Source: Valencia hispanica (taxonomy: Eukaryota > Chordata > Actinopteri > Cyprinodontiformes > Valenciidae). From it: DNA of 64,000 nucleotides. Each line of letters begins with the position of its first letter. The stretch's first letter is position 1. The stretch is taken from the NCBI GenBank assembly GCA_963556495.2, contig OY747713.1, forward strand, positions 50,379,328 through 50,443,327. Direction: 5' to 3'. Shown piece by piece: positions 1-11,125 of the stretch. The translations under genes and the position numbers were made by a program. Below the pieces are notes generated by a model. That model was not told where the DNA came from. It searched no databases and worked only from the letters and a program-made list of their open reading frames with translations.

Positions 1-735
1 CTATCCTGAGTAGCAGCTGCAGATGGTTCAGGCGGCAATCTTGTCGGCAAACTTGATGGGCCCGGTTCTTGTGATGGCTCCATGCTACAGAAATACATAA
101 GCCTAGTTTAATTATTGTTTTGATTAAATTAATTTAATACAATGAGCATGGATAACACATGAAATGGCTTCTGCAATGAATAAACACTGTTGATATGAAT
201 AACCCTGTGTCCTACCTTTGCTGCATTTCAAGGGCCTGCATCATTGACGTGTCAATGCCTGTTGGCAGCCCGGTGACACTGACCTCAGCGGGTCCCAGGA
301 CTTGAAGGACAGTGTCGGCCACCTGGGACAGCCGCTTTGCAGGTGGTCCACCCCCTATAAAGAAACAGTCAATGAACACAGTACTTAGGCATGTAAATTA
401 ACTTTGCCAGCAGGAGCAAGTTGCCAGATTATGTGGTAGGCTATAGTATTTTGCTCACCTGTGAGTGAGGATTCCCGCTTGTGTGCTGCAATCTCATCTT
501 TTGCCTTGGACCACCTTTTCTCACAATCGTCGCCTGTCCGCACCACCAGTGGAAAAGAGGCATTGATTGTTTGGGATATTGTGTCCCAGGCGCGCCTCTT
601 GGCTAGTGACAGTTGGGCCAAATTTTCCTCGCAACATACCTTTATGTTCATTCACCAACTGGGCCAGCAACAAACCTTGCTCCTCAGTCCAGTTTGGCTT
701 GCGATTCCTTTTTTTCTCAATTTTCTGTGTTTTAT
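1..735 (-). pseudogene. Harbinger-type Myb/SANT-like DNA-binding gene, three exons, partial
   Basis: Read on the minus strand, 735 to about 455 encodes a Myb/SANT-like domain of the kind found in NAIF1/MSANTD proteins and in the accessory ORF of PIF/Harbinger transposons: a basic lead-in, NWTEEQ, then RRAWDTISQTINA and EKRWSKAKDEI. The domain is split over two frames, with a one-base shift near 610. An intron follows; its acceptor TTTCTTTATAG lies just before a second exon (about 356-221) that reads KRLSQVADTVLQVLG and ends in a donor GTAGGACA. A third exon begins after TTTCTGTAG near 82, is proline/serine rich and stays open to the window edge. In this family the protein binds transposon ends and helps import the transposase. 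No in-frame Met is seen before the domain and a stop lies upstream, so this copy looks decayed. The matching transposase would lie outside the window. Confidence 0.6.
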
Positions 736-739
736 AGGT

Positions 740-1395
740 TATTTGTTAACAAGCCTTCATAAATAGACCAGCCAGCAATCACAGACATTGATAAAAGCTG
801 AGCCGTGTTACCCTCGTTAAGATCACACTGAGTTGTAACGTTGCAATTTCTACTTCATTAAGGACAGCCCCTTGGGAAAGGCCATCTTGTTTTCAATGGG
901 GTCCATATGGGAGTGAAAGTACAAAATATGCCAGCTAGGATATTAATATGAGCAAATAAGACACAAATCATTATTTGAACAGGGTGTAATGAGCTTAAGT
1001 TTTCACATATTTTAGATTCTAATGTTAGGCTATAACCCCTACAGCTTACTATTCATTTTCCAGATATTTTCTTGAACGTGAAATATTATTTACAATTACA
1101 GTCTGCATAAGATTAGAGTGTATAATTATGTTTATTGATTTGAGGGTACAGCCTTTGCTCAATATCACCAAAAGTTCATTTTCATCAAACTTGTAGGAAC
1201 AACCAATCACAGCTTTTGAAATGATGACTCATACCTAGCAAGGGGGTCAACCACACCTCCTCACTAAGATAAGATTTTCCATCCATTTCTTGCTCAGAGT
1301 TCACTGAAAATGTTCTGGAATCACTTCTAAGCTAAAACTTCTGGCAAGGAATTTTTAGGTTAAGTTAGGAGCTCTCTGAGAGGATTCTCAGAATC
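740..1395. other. Unclassified AT-rich DNA
   Basis: No open frame with recognisable protein similarity. The stretch between the Myb-like gene and the first L2 LINE contains a small imperfect palindrome (AGCTCTCTGAGAGGATTCTCAGAATC split around 1368-1395) that could belong to a transposon terminus, but no target duplication or inverted partner was found. Confidence 0.3.
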
Positions 1396-2934
1396 TTTAG
1401 GGATACGGGCCCAGGTCTTCAACATATTTTGGTGCTAAGCCATTCAATGATTTCTAAACTAGTAGAAGTATTTTAAAGCCTATTCTCTGAGCTACAGGGA
1501 GCCAGTGTAATGACTTTAGAACTGGGGTGATGTGCTCTACTTTCCTGGTTCTAGTGAGGACACGAGCAGCAGTGTTCTGGATCAGCTGCAGCTGTCTAAT
1601 TGACTTTTTAGGCAGAGCTGTGAAGATGCTGTTGCAGTAATCAATCTGACTAAAGATAAACGCATAGATGAGTTTTTCGACGTCCTGTTGCGACATTAGT
1701 CCTTTAATTCTAGAAATTTTCTTCAGGTGATAGAAGGCTGATCTTGTTATTGCCTTTATGTGACCCTGGAGGTTCAGGTTTGAGTCAATTACTACGCCTA
1801 GATTTCTGGCCTGATCAGTAGTTTCTATCTGTATTTACTGGAGCTGTGTGCTGACTATTGATCTTTCCTCTTTAGGTCCAAAAGTAATTACTTCTGTTTT
1901 GTTTCTGTTCAATTGGAGGAAGTTATGACACATCCATCCATTGATTTGCTCAATCGTGTACTCAGCGGCTGGATAGGTTCAAAGTCACCTGGTGACATCG
2001 TAATGTAGAGCTGAGTATCATTTGCATAATTATGGTAGCTAATGTTATTGGTTGTTATAATCTGGGCTAGTGGGAGCATGTAGATATTAAATAAGAGGGG
2101 CCCCAGGATGGAGCCCACATGTGATTTCTGTTTGTTCTGATGAAACGCTTCCTATTGAAACAAAGAAGTGCCTGTTCTTTAGGAAAGACTCGAACCAGCC
2201 AAGTACTGTACCAGAGAGTCCGACCCAGCTCTCCAGTCGTTCTAGTAATATATCATGATCAACAGTGTCAAATGCTGCACTGAGATCCAACAGAACCAGC
2301 ACTGTGGTTCTACCACAGTCTGTATTTATGCGGATATCATTGAAAACTTTGACGAGGGCAGTCTCGGTGCTGTGGTGAGCACAGAAACCAGAATGAAAAA
2401 CATCAAAGCGGTTGGTCATTGTTAGGAAGCTATTTAACTGCTGAAACACAGCTTTTTTAAATAATTTTACTTACAAATGGAAGATTAGAAATTGGCCTGT
2501 AGTTCTGCATTAACATGTTGTCTAGATTATTCTTTTTAGCAGTGGTTTAATAACTGCTGTTTTTAAAGCCTGGGGGAAGAGACCTGGAAGGAGGGATGAG
2601 TTAACTATTTGAATCATATCAGACACAATGACAGGGAAAACTTTTTTAAAGTAAAGCTGTGGGTAAGATATCAAGACAGCAAGAGGAGGAGCTTAAATGG
2701 TTAATGATTTCTTCTAGGTTCTTTTGGTTTAATTCATGAAATTCTGACATTTTTTCTACATTGGTGTTATTTGGGTATAACATTAGCGGTCGGTTTGGTG
2801 CTGCGTTCACAAACCGACTGTGTAATTGCTAGAATCTTTTCAGTGAAAAAGTTGGCCAATTCTTTGCAGGCCCTGGTAGAGTTTAGTTCAGGAGCTACTG
2901 TCCCTGGAGGAGTAGTTAGTCCTTCCCCTGTCAC
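1396..2934 (-). mobile_element. L2/CR1-type LINE, truncated copy A
   Basis: The minus strand encodes broken parts of a non-LTR reverse transcriptase. From high to low coordinates: the finger region (2450-2900, untranslated runs matching copy B at 10.2 kb), FDVFHSGFCAHHSTETALVK and [16 protein letters not shown] (2449-2087), [13 protein letters not shown] with YANDTQLYI replacing the usual YADDTQLYI (2118-1909), and the C-terminal thumb/connection (1696-1454, KSLHWLPVAQRI). The ORF is interrupted between 2118 and 2087 and between 1909 and 1696. The copy stops near 1400, before the C-terminal segment and 3' tail present in copy D, so both ends are lost. YADD changed to YAND removes a catalytic aspartate. 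L2 copies are normally 5'-truncated; loss of the 3' end implies later deletion or insertion. Confidence 0.85.
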
Positions 2935-3104
2935 AATTAGCTAAAATAAAAAGTTGAATATTATGAAAAGTATTAAGGTTATGAATACCAAAAGATATAC
3001 CCGAAAAAGGTAGAATGAGCAGAATAGTTGAAAAGTTGAAAGGTTAAAATAGCACAAAGTAAGCAGAAGTAGTTGAAGTTCAAAAAACGTATGGAAGCCA
3101 CTAT
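2929..3104. repeat. Dispersed repeat X, copy 1
   Basis: About 170 bp running from TGTCACAATTAGCTAAAAT through AAAAGTTGAATATTATG to CAAAAAACGTATGGAAGC. It recurs at 3389-3557 with few differences and at 9009-9160 as the end of a longer unit. I do not recognise the family. It contains no supported gene; the 101-codon minus-strand frame across it is low-complexity. Confidence 0.7.
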
Positions 3105-3231
3105 AAGAATAATAATAATAAGAAGAATAAAGAACTAGAAAAAGTTGTATTTCCCGCGAAAATGCAGTGTGAATGCTGTAAGCTGAGTTTACTTGCAGAA
3201 AATGGCTGACTACTTGAAGTGAACTGTAAAA

Positions 3232-3300
3232 GGCAAGGCAAGGCAATTTTATTTGTATAGCACAGTTTCAACAGCAGGTTAATTCAAGGTGATTTACATG
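3232..3300 (-). repeat. L2 LINE 3' tail
   Basis: GGCAAGGCAAGGCAATTTTATTTGTATAGCAC is the reverse complement of the 3' end of the L2-type copy at 38.3 kb, including its GCCTT tail repeat. Only the last ~70 bp of the element are present, the usual outcome of an early-aborted target-primed insertion. It splits a sequence that is otherwise seen continuous around 5580. Confidence 0.7.
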
Positions 3301-3388
3301 ACTTGGTGAAAGACTTGCTTAAGTGTAATAAACAGAAACAGCAAAAAAAAAAGAAAAAGGGTGTGCCAACCCTAACACAAAGAAAAAC

Positions 3389-3557
3389 TGTCACAATTAG
3401 CTAAAATAAAAAGTTGAATATTATGAAAAGTATCAAGGTTATGAATACCAAAAGATATACCCGGAAAAAGCAGAATGAGCAGAATAGTTGAAAAGTTGAA
3501 TGGTTAAAATAGCACAAAGTATGCAGAAGTAGTTGAAGTCCAAAAATGTACGGAAGC
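3389..3557. repeat. Dispersed repeat X, copy 2
   Basis: A near-copy of 2929-3104 in direct orientation, starting at the same TGTCACAATTAG and ending at CAAAAATGTACGGAAGC, where the minisatellite array begins. The identical start of both copies suggests one duplicated block of about 460 bp rather than two independent insertions. Confidence 0.7.
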
Positions 3558-3559
3558 GT

Positions 3560-5450
3560 ATGGTAGCATGTTGCCAAACACAAACATGTTGGTTAACAAT
3601 AATTATTCCATTCAGTATAATAAAAATAAGCTTAAAGGGAAGTGTTAGCTAAAATTAGCTGAAATGCAAATGTTAGCTAAAATGCTAGTGGTAGTAAGTT
3701 GGCAAACCCTAACATGGCGATAAACATTAACAAAATCTATTTAGTGTAGAGATATAAATTCTGTTAATGTTGTATGAGGGTCTAATTTTGTAGTGCATGT
3801 GGAAACACTTAGAAACCGTGAATAATCAAGAGGAATGTGGCAATTCCGGTGTGCCTTTTGTGAAGAAGCTGTGTGCCTTTTGGTGGGGAGGCTGTGACCA
3901 TTCTGTGGGGGAATATCTATGTGGGAGGAGTTTCTTTTAACTTGTTTCAAATAAAAACCTTATGTTGAGATAAAGCTGTACTCAGTTACTAGAACTGGGT
4001 CCAGTGAACGACGTCTCACTGTTAAAAGATATACATGTTGTTTGTTGTTCTTGTTGCTCCTTTTTACAGAAATGAACGAGCACGCGGGAAGGTGAAATGA
4101 GAGCTCAGAGAGCCCAGGGTCATAAATTAAATGTGTGTCTGTTCCTTTAAAATAGGCTTTAAATTAGAGTGAAAACACCTTCTCAACATTAGCAAGGTAA
4201 CCTTAGCTGTTTAGTCAAAATTAGCTTAAATTTTGATACTAACTGTAATACTAGTGTTAGCTTAAATACTAGTGGTTGTATGTTGGCAAACAGTATCATG
4301 TTCGTTACCTAACTTAATCCTTTCAGTATGTTAACATCTTTCCAAAATGCAAATATTAGTGAACATTAGCTAAAATACTAATTTTAGCTTAAATGTTGAT
4401 TTTAGCTTAAATGTTAGAGAAAGCTTGTTGGTAAACACCAACATGTTGGTTAACAGTAACTCATTCTATTCATTATGTTACTTCTAGCTGTTGAGTCAAA
4501 ATGAGTAAAAATTGTGTTGTTAGCTTGAATGAGCTTAATTGCTATGGTTAGAAAAAAAAACACGATTCGCAGCATGGTAGCACACATTAACATATAGGTT
4601 AACAATAACTCAACCCATTCAGTATGTTAAAATCAACCCAAAAACCAAATGCTAGCTAATATTAGCTAAATTTCTAATGTTAGCTAAAATGCTAATGTTA
4701 TCTTAAATGCCACAGAAAGCATGTTGGCAAACACTAACATAATCGTTACCATGAACTTAATCCTTTCAGTATGATAAAATCTTCCTTAAATAAAAATATT
4801 AGCTAACATTAGCTGAAATTCTAATGTTAGCTTAAATTTTATTTTTAGCTTAAATGCTGGGGTAGCATGTTGGTAAGTACCAACATGTTGGTTAACATTA
4901 ACTCAATCCATTCATTATGTTAATTTTGGTTGTTAAGTCAAAATAAGCTAAAATTCCATTGTTAGCTTAAAATACTTAAATTGCTATGGTTAGTAAAAAT
5001 CTATTACTAGCATGTTGGCATACCTGAACATATTGGTTAACAATAACAACACATTCAGTTTGTTAAAATCAACCCAAAAACCAAATGATAGCTAAAATTA
5101 GCTAAAATGCCAATGTTAGCTAAAATCCTAATGCTAAAATGCCACAGATATCTTGTTGGCAAACACTAACATGTTGGTTAACTTTATCTTAATCCATTCA
5201 GTTTGTTAACTTTAGCTATTAAGTCAAAATTACCTAAAACGCTAATGCTAGCTAAAATGCTAATGTTAGCTAAAATGCCACAGATAGCATGTTGTCAAAC
5301 ACTAACATGTTGGTTAACTGTATCTCAATCCATTCAGTAGGTTAACTTTAGCTATTAAGTCAAAATTAGCTAAAATGCTAATGTTAGCTTAAATGCTAGT
5401 GTTAGTATAATGGATAACAATAGTAAGTTAGCTAACAATATCTTACTTCA
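3560..5450. repeat. Minisatellite-like array with about 147-bp monomers, block 1
   Basis: Monomers share an anchor close to AGCATGTTGGCAAACACTAACATG, followed by GTTAACAATAACTCAATCC and blocks of TTAGCTAAAATGCTAATG. Anchors fall near 4281, 4427, 4574, 4722, 4869 and 5023, a spacing of about 147 bp, then 5155 and 5290 at about 134 bp. Three monomer types recur in order: A (carries TTCGTTACC or TCGTTACC), B (GGTAA..ACCAACATG), C (AAAATCAACCCAAAAACC). The order is A-B-C-A-B-C, then two D units. From about 3735 to 4190 the array is broken by sequence with an AATAAA and no array motif. No coding potential. Confidence 0.75.
3735..4190. other. Unclassified insert within the array
   Basis: This segment lacks the TTAGCTAAAATG motif of its surroundings and the matching position in block 2 (around 6610) has no such sequence, so it is probably an insertion. 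It contains ATTCTGTGGGGGAATATC, then AAATAAAAACC near 3950 and CTGGGTCCAGTGAACGACG, which resembles the end of an LTR. I could not define ends or a target duplication. Confidence 0.35.
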
Positions 5451-5834
5451 TTAATAATGCCTAAGATTGCCTAAACACACAAGCCTGTGTGACTGCCATT
5501 TAAAAGTAATCACTGTTTTCCAGGTGTTGGAACAGTAAAATGGCCACTGTTGCCTGCCTAGTACCTGAAGTATTTGAAGTCAACTGTAGAAGACTTGCTG
5601 AAGTGTATTGCACAGAATCACCAGAAAAAAGAAAAGTAGTCTAAAAACCCCACTTAATAGAAAAACTCACAATTAGCTAAAATGCCAGTGTTACCTCAAA
5701 TCAGCTAAATTCCAATTATTACCCAAAACGCTAGTAGTAGCATGTTGGGAAAGAAGACTATGTTGGTTAAAAGAAGACTTATCAGCTAAATTCCAAATAT
5801 TACCCAAAATGCTAGTAGTAGCATGTTGGGAAAC
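5450..5834. other. Array edge, partial copy of the 7.45-7.62 kb segment
   Basis: AGTTAGCTAACAATATCTT through GGTGTTGGAACAGTAAAATG (5424-5560) matches 7477-7610 and marks the right border of both array blocks. After it, 5570-5640 repeats fragments also seen at 3215-3320 (GACTTGCTGAAGTGTA), then two short near-identical array pieces (AGCATGTTGGGAAA at about 5731 and 5820). No gene. Confidence 0.55.
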
Positions 5835-6396
5835 TGTAATATGTAAATGTAAATTGTTTTAATCAAATAATAATGCTTACAGTAATATAGTTCTATGTTG
5901 CTTAGTTGTGTATGAAATAAAGGCCAAGGGCATTGGAGTATCCAACCATCATGAAATATGTAGTGAGGAGATAAGAGAGGAAGGAGTGTTCAGAACAGAG
6001 TGTTCCATCCTCCCTTATTTCTGTGATTGTTCAAGGTTCCAAGTATGTTCTATTCCTCCCTTTATTCTGCCATAGTTCAAGGTTCTAAATGTTTCATTAA
6101 TCACTGTGTTCTAAGATTTGATATTATGTGCCATGGTGTAAAATGTTGACACCCTGCAAGTTGTAATAAAACCAGCCTGCAAAGCGCAGGACCCCAGAAC
6201 ATTTTCCAGAGCACGACTGGACAGCTGCAGGGGCAGAAAGGAGTTCTGCATTGGGCTGTAATGTTCTCCTGTTGCAACAGTGAAACTTAGTGGACGTCTC
6301 TGCCTCTTCTTTGACTTTGAGAGTTTATTGTTTTATAGGTTAACAGTGATATAGGGAGTCTTTGAGAATTCGGGGTGGTGATTTTAATCCACAACA
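5835..6396 (+). repeat. Solo LTR of an endogenous retrovirus or LTR retrotransposon
   Basis: The 562-bp segment starts TGTAATATGT and ends CCACAACA, so it has canonical TG...CA ends, and it is flanked on both sides by AAAC (5831-5834 and 6397-6400). Removing the segment and one AAAC restores an array monomer continuous with its neighbours. AATAAA occurs at about 5912 and again in TTGTAATAAAACC near 6165. A 4-bp duplication is typical of gammaretrovirus-like and related elements. No internal sequence remains, as expected after recombination between two LTRs. Orientation is inferred from the polyadenylation-like signals. Confidence 0.8.
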
Positions 6397-6399
6397 AAA

Positions 6400-7480
6400 C
6401 ACAAATATGTTGGTTAAAACAAGACTTATTATATTCAGTAAATTGACAACAAGCTATAACAGCAATATTATTGAAAATTAGCTAACATGCTAATGTTAGC
6501 TAAAATGCTAGTGGTAGCATGTTGCCAAACACAAACATGTTGGTTAACAATAATTAAATCCATTCAGTATAATAAAAATATGCTTAAAGGGAAGTGTTAG
6601 CTAAAATTAGCTGAATTAGCTTAAATTTTGATACTAACTGATATAGTTGTGTTAGCTTAAATGCTAGTGGTAGGATGTTGGCAAAGAGTATCATGTTCGT
6701 TACCAAAACTTAATCCTTTCAGTGTGTTAAAATCTTAGAAATAATTAAATCATTATCTAAAATCCCATTGTTAGCTTGAATGAGCTAAATTGCTATGGTT
6801 AGCAAAAAACTATTTGTAGTATGTTGGCAACCATGAATACATTTGTTAACAATAACTTAACCCATTCAGTTTGTTCAAATCAACCGAAAAACCAAATAAT
6901 AGCTAATGTTAGCTAGAATGCTAATGTTAGCTAAAATGCCACAGATAGCATGTTGGAAAGCAATAACATGTTCGTTACCATGAACTTAATCCTTTCAGTA
7001 TGTTAAAATCTTCCTAAAATACTAATATTAGCAAACATTAGCTAAAATGCTCATGTTAGCTTAAATGCTGGAGATAGCATGTTGGTGTTTACCAACATGT
7101 TGGTTAACAGTAACTCAATCCATCCATTATGTTAATTTTAGAAGAAGTCAAAATTAGCTAAAATGTTATCGTTAGCTTAAATGAGCTACATTGCAATGGT
7201 TAGAAAAAAGCTATTGGTAGCATGTTGGCAAACATGGACATATTGGTTAACAATAATTCAAACCATTCAGTACGTTACAATCAACCCAAAAACCAAATGA
7301 TAGCTAAAATTAGCTAAAATGCTAATGCTAGCTAAAATGCTAATGTTAGCTTAAATGCCACAGATAGCATGTTGGCAAACACTAACATGTTGGTTAACTG
7401 TATCTCAATCCATTCTGTATGTTAACTTTAGCTATTAAGTCAAACGAGCTAAAACGCTAATGTTAGTAGAATGGATAACA
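6400..7480. repeat. Minisatellite-like array, block 2
   Basis: Same monomers as block 1, with anchors near 6524, 6676, 6822, 6951, 7080, 7222 and 7370. The order by type is A-C-A-B-C-D, so it has lost one B unit relative to block 1. Its left part (6517-6612) matches 3563-3650 and its right border matches that of block 1, which supports duplication of the whole array of over 1 kb rather than independent growth. Confidence 0.75.
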
Positions 7481-7609
7481 ATAGCAAGTTAGCTAACAAT
7501 ATCTTGCTCCATTTATAATGCCTACAATCGCCTAACATACAAGTCTGTGTAACTGCCCTAAAAAGTAATCACTGTTTTCCAGGTGTTGGAACATTAAAAT
7601 GGTCACTGT

Positions 7610-8430
7610 TGCCTGTCTAGTCCCAATGAGACTGTATTGATCATCATATTTTACAGAGTAATCAAAAGTACTGGTGAACTGATTTGTATTAAATCTACAA
7701 TTTGTTTGAGATATCTTACAATAACCCTGAAACGTCAGTTTTACAGTGGAGGCCATAATGTATAGTAATTCTCTTTTCAACCACAAGAGGGAGCTCCACC
7801 TAAAGCCATGAAAAGGCCTGCCATTTTTCGACCAATCACACGCAGGCTCTCACTGGGGGAGACAGCCTAAGTGCAGCACCTCACTTGTCTCTCCTAATTT
7901 CTCAGCCGTTTTAACAGGTAACGCAGCTTCCGAACTACTCTTAATAACTTAAGAACCGTAAGGCGTATCGACGTCACCAAGGTACCGTTTTTATCGGAAC
8001 GGATAGGGGAACGCTCTCAAACCACTCAATTTGTTGAAAATATAACATTACAGCCGTAAAATGACGCCAAATATGTTGATAAATTTGGAAACATTCATCT
8101 GTCCTTCCTTGGTCCCAAACTACATCCTCTTACTATGAAAATATAAGGCCTATCGAAATTATTCTTTCACTGTGATTATCAGCAGGCTTTGATGCAGAAT
8201 CATGGTTCGTTTTGTGTGTTTACCTCAATCTGTCTAGGAGCAGTGATTTTGTAAAAATGAGCATGATTTTGGCATTTTTCAATCTGAGGCGTTTTAGCAA
8301 AGAGCAGATTTGTTACACTCGAACAAACAAAACTTATGGGGAAACAGTAACAGGTATCAAATAAATTGTTGAATCATGAGCGTCAGGAAGGTCTGAAGTT
8401 ATATTGGCACAAGGCTCATGTTTCTACGTC
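7610..8430. other. Unclassified DNA
   Basis: No coding similarity. 7830-7990 holds a CpG-containing stretch (ACCGTAAGGCGTATCGACGTCACC) unlike the AT-rich array to its left. The 84-codon minus frame at 7532-7786 has no recognisable motif and overlaps the array border repeat. Confidence 0.3.
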
Positions 8431-9160
8431 GCATTGTTTATGAGATATGACTTTACGAATATGAGTCAGAATCCAGCTGTCCTCCTCTGAATTTTTGCTC
8501 AGTCCCAATGCATTCCAATGGTCCCTCCTGGGTGCGGCCACTTTGCTTCGGGTCGATTTGCCAAAAAACTGTAACTGTCACATAAAATTTGGTAACATTT
8601 CTTGAATGAAAAATTTAAAACCTATGTTTTGATATATAATATGTGCAGAAAAAGTGAAATATGAGCGAGTGAGCGGAAGTTGTTCATGGAAAATGAGGAA
8701 AGTGGAAAAGTGTAATTCTGCTAGAGTGGGCCACTCTAGCTTAACTGCCATGCGCCCATAGAAGTGCATGTATTTTCAGAAATCTGATCATTTCGGGACC
8801 AGAAACTTGAGGAAGGATTGTATGAAAACTGTACAAGTTAGGAAGAAGCCGAGACATACAGTAATAGCTGAAGAGTATGACTGCATTTTAAGATTTGAAT
8901 GGTGTTTCTAAGTGGAAGTATGTGGAAGTACTTAGTTTTGCAAAACAGGCGAGACTTAGCGGAATTTTTGAGGTTTTCCATTCATTTCAATGGCAGCAAA
9001 AAAAGCATAAAAAGTTGAATACTATAAAAAGTATGAAGGTTATGAATACCAAAAGATATAGCCGGAAAGAGCAGAATAAGCAGAATAATTGAAAAGTTGA
9101 ATGGTTAAAATAGCACAAAGTAAGCAGAAGTAGATGAAGTTCAAAAAACGTACGGAAGCA
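8430..9160. repeat. Dispersed repeat X, longer copy
   Basis: The end of this unit (9009-9160, AAAAAGTTGAATACTATAAAAAG to AAAAAACGTACGGAAGC) is the same sequence as the two short copies at 2929 and 3389, but here it is preceded by a further ~580 bp. The three copies share only the last ~150 bp, so the short ones are truncated at the same internal point. I see no terminal inverted repeat or coding frame and do not name the family. Confidence 0.55.
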
Positions 9161-9164
9161 ACCA

Positions 9165-10165
9165 GAAGAAGGTCAGAGGATCTCAAGAGTGTGAATGCCT
9201 ACAGTATTCACACTAATAAACTATTCCTTAAATCCTATTTATCCTAAACTAATTTCGCCTCTGTCCAGACAGACCTTTTTGAACGGTTAAAGTTCTCCAG
9301 GTTGCTCCGTGAATGATGGGGGAAGCTAGATAACGTTAGCCGGCAGGCTAACAATAGCTGCGATCGGTTAGCAGTGGGAGGGCTAATGGCTGTTGGATCG
9401 CGGGCAGCAGCCGTTAGCTGGGACGGCGTGTCGTCCTCTCCGGCTTGGCTAAGCAGCGATCAGTTCCACCTTCCTTCATTGACAGTACCTTTTCTGCAGC
9501 TCTCCAGCACAGCATTCGTCCACAGGATTTGTTGAGGTGGGTTAATGCTCCAGTATGGACGTGGTTCTGCGGCTTTCAGTAGCTTGTTAGCGGTCCATTC
9601 CTCACGGCAACGTCTGTTCGGAAAGCAGGCCTCAGGGCAGAACAGTGGGGCTTATCTCAAAACACACTCGGTTTGCAGTTCACCTGATCGATCAGCAGTC
9701 TTTGTCGTCCTTGGAGTGAGTTTCTCCCAGAAACTCACGTCCTTTCCCCTCATCAGCGAAGGAAGGATGGGATCTCTCCTGTCACTGTCCGAATCGAGAC
9801 CCCAAATGGAAGAGAGCGTTCTCCAATGACTCATGCCCTTATAAAAACCTCTGGTCCTCTTCTTCTCCTGTTGGAGCTAGAATGTGGGTTAGCGCCACCC
9901 AATGGCTGTGTGTGTCCCAACACAAGCCTCTCCTGCTCTCCTTGGGGTTAATGTGGCTGTGGGAGGAGGCAGAGTGGATAAAAGGCTACATTTGCTGAAC
10001 AGTTTACCCGTCCACCTCCGTCTCACCCACAGCACAGCAGCTCTAGCCCGCAGCTCCTGGCCTCCATCCCTTCCGAGTCCAAGTCTCCCATTAGGTCTCA
10101 GCCTGATTACCTCTCCAGTGGGCTCCAGGCCAGCATGCCTCTGAAGAGCCCTCCTAAACCCAGGT
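9165..10165. other. Unclassified, CpG-richer single-copy-like DNA
   Basis: Compared with its neighbours this stretch is GC- and CpG-richer, includes CCCTTATAAAAACC near 9837 and GGATAAAAGG near 9976 (TATA-like), and has short open frames on both strands (9545-9829 plus, 9652-9834 minus, 9902-10144 plus) that show no protein motif. It could be the promoter or 5' part of an unrecognised element or gene. Confidence 0.3.
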
Positions 10166-10169
10166 CTCC

Positions 10170-11125
10170 ATGTTCCAAGTCTTTCAATGCCCTCTATTCT
10201 TTCTATTCTTTCATGAATTAAACCAAAAAAAAAAACTAGAAGAAATCATTAACCAATTAAGCTCCTCCTCTTGCTGCCTTGATATCCTACCCAGAGCTTT
10301 CCTTAAGAAAGTTTTCCCTGTCATTGTGTCCGACCTAATTCAAATAGTTAACTCATCCCTCCTGTCAGGTGTCTTCCCCCAGGCTTTAAAAACAGCAGTT
10401 ATTGAACCACTGCTAAAAAATAATAATCTTATCAACACGTTAATGCAGAACTACAGGCCAATTTCTAATCTTCCATTCATCTGTAAAATTATTGAAAAAG
10501 CTGTGTTTCAGCAGTTAAATAGCTTCATAACAATGACCAACCGCTTTGATGTTTTTCAGTCTGGTTTCCGTGCTCACCACAGCGCTGAGACTGCTCTTGT
10601 TAAAGTTTTCAATGACAACCGCATAAATACAGAATGTAGAACCACAGTACTGGTTCTGTTGGATCTCAGTGCAGCATTTGACACTGTTGATCATGATATA
10701 CTACTAGAACGACTGGAGAGCTGGGTCGGACTCTCTGGTACAGTACTTGGCTGGTACGAGTCTTACCTAAAGAACAGGGGCTTCTTTGTTTTAATAGTAA
10801 ACTTTTCATCAGGACAAACAGAAATCTCATGTGGGGTGCCCCAGGGTTCCATCTTCGAGCCCCTCCTATTTAATATCTACATGCTCCCACTAGCCCAGAT
10901 TATAACAACCAACACGATTAGCTACCACAACTATGCAGATGATACTCAGCTTTACATTATGATGTTGCCAGGTGTCTTTGAACCAATTCAAACCCTAAGT
11001 AAATGCATGTGAATGGATGTGCCATAACTTTCTCCAGCTGAATAGAAACAAAACAGAAGTAATTACTTTTGGACCTAAAGAGGAACGTTTAAGAGTCAGC
11101 ACACAGCTTCAGTTAATACAGCTAA
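10170..11125 (+). mobile_element. L2/CR1-type LINE, copy B with a 280-codon reverse transcriptase frame
   Basis: The plus strand encodes an uninterrupted part of a non-LTR reverse transcriptase: LEEIINQL (about residue 23), [20 protein letters not shown] (about 80-99), [19 protein letters not shown] (about 127), [20 protein letters not shown] (about 157), CGVPQGS (about 215) and YADDTQLYI (about 255), so both catalytic aspartates of the palm are present. It lacks the endonuclease (5'-truncated) and stops at TGA 11010-11012; similarity to copy D continues in another frame to about 11125. The element then ends in a scrambled duplicate (next entry) with no 3' tail. The frame at its start (10170-10215) probably precedes the element. 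Confidence 0.85.

Noticed and set aside
2941..3246. 101-codon minus-strand frame
   Set aside because: Low-complexity hydrophobic translation of an AT-rich repeat; repeated at 3401-3583 with the repeat.
3560..7480. CRISPR-like periodic repeats
   Set aside because: The spacing is regular, but whole monomers are related rather than short identical repeats with unrelated spacers, and the sequence is vertebrate.
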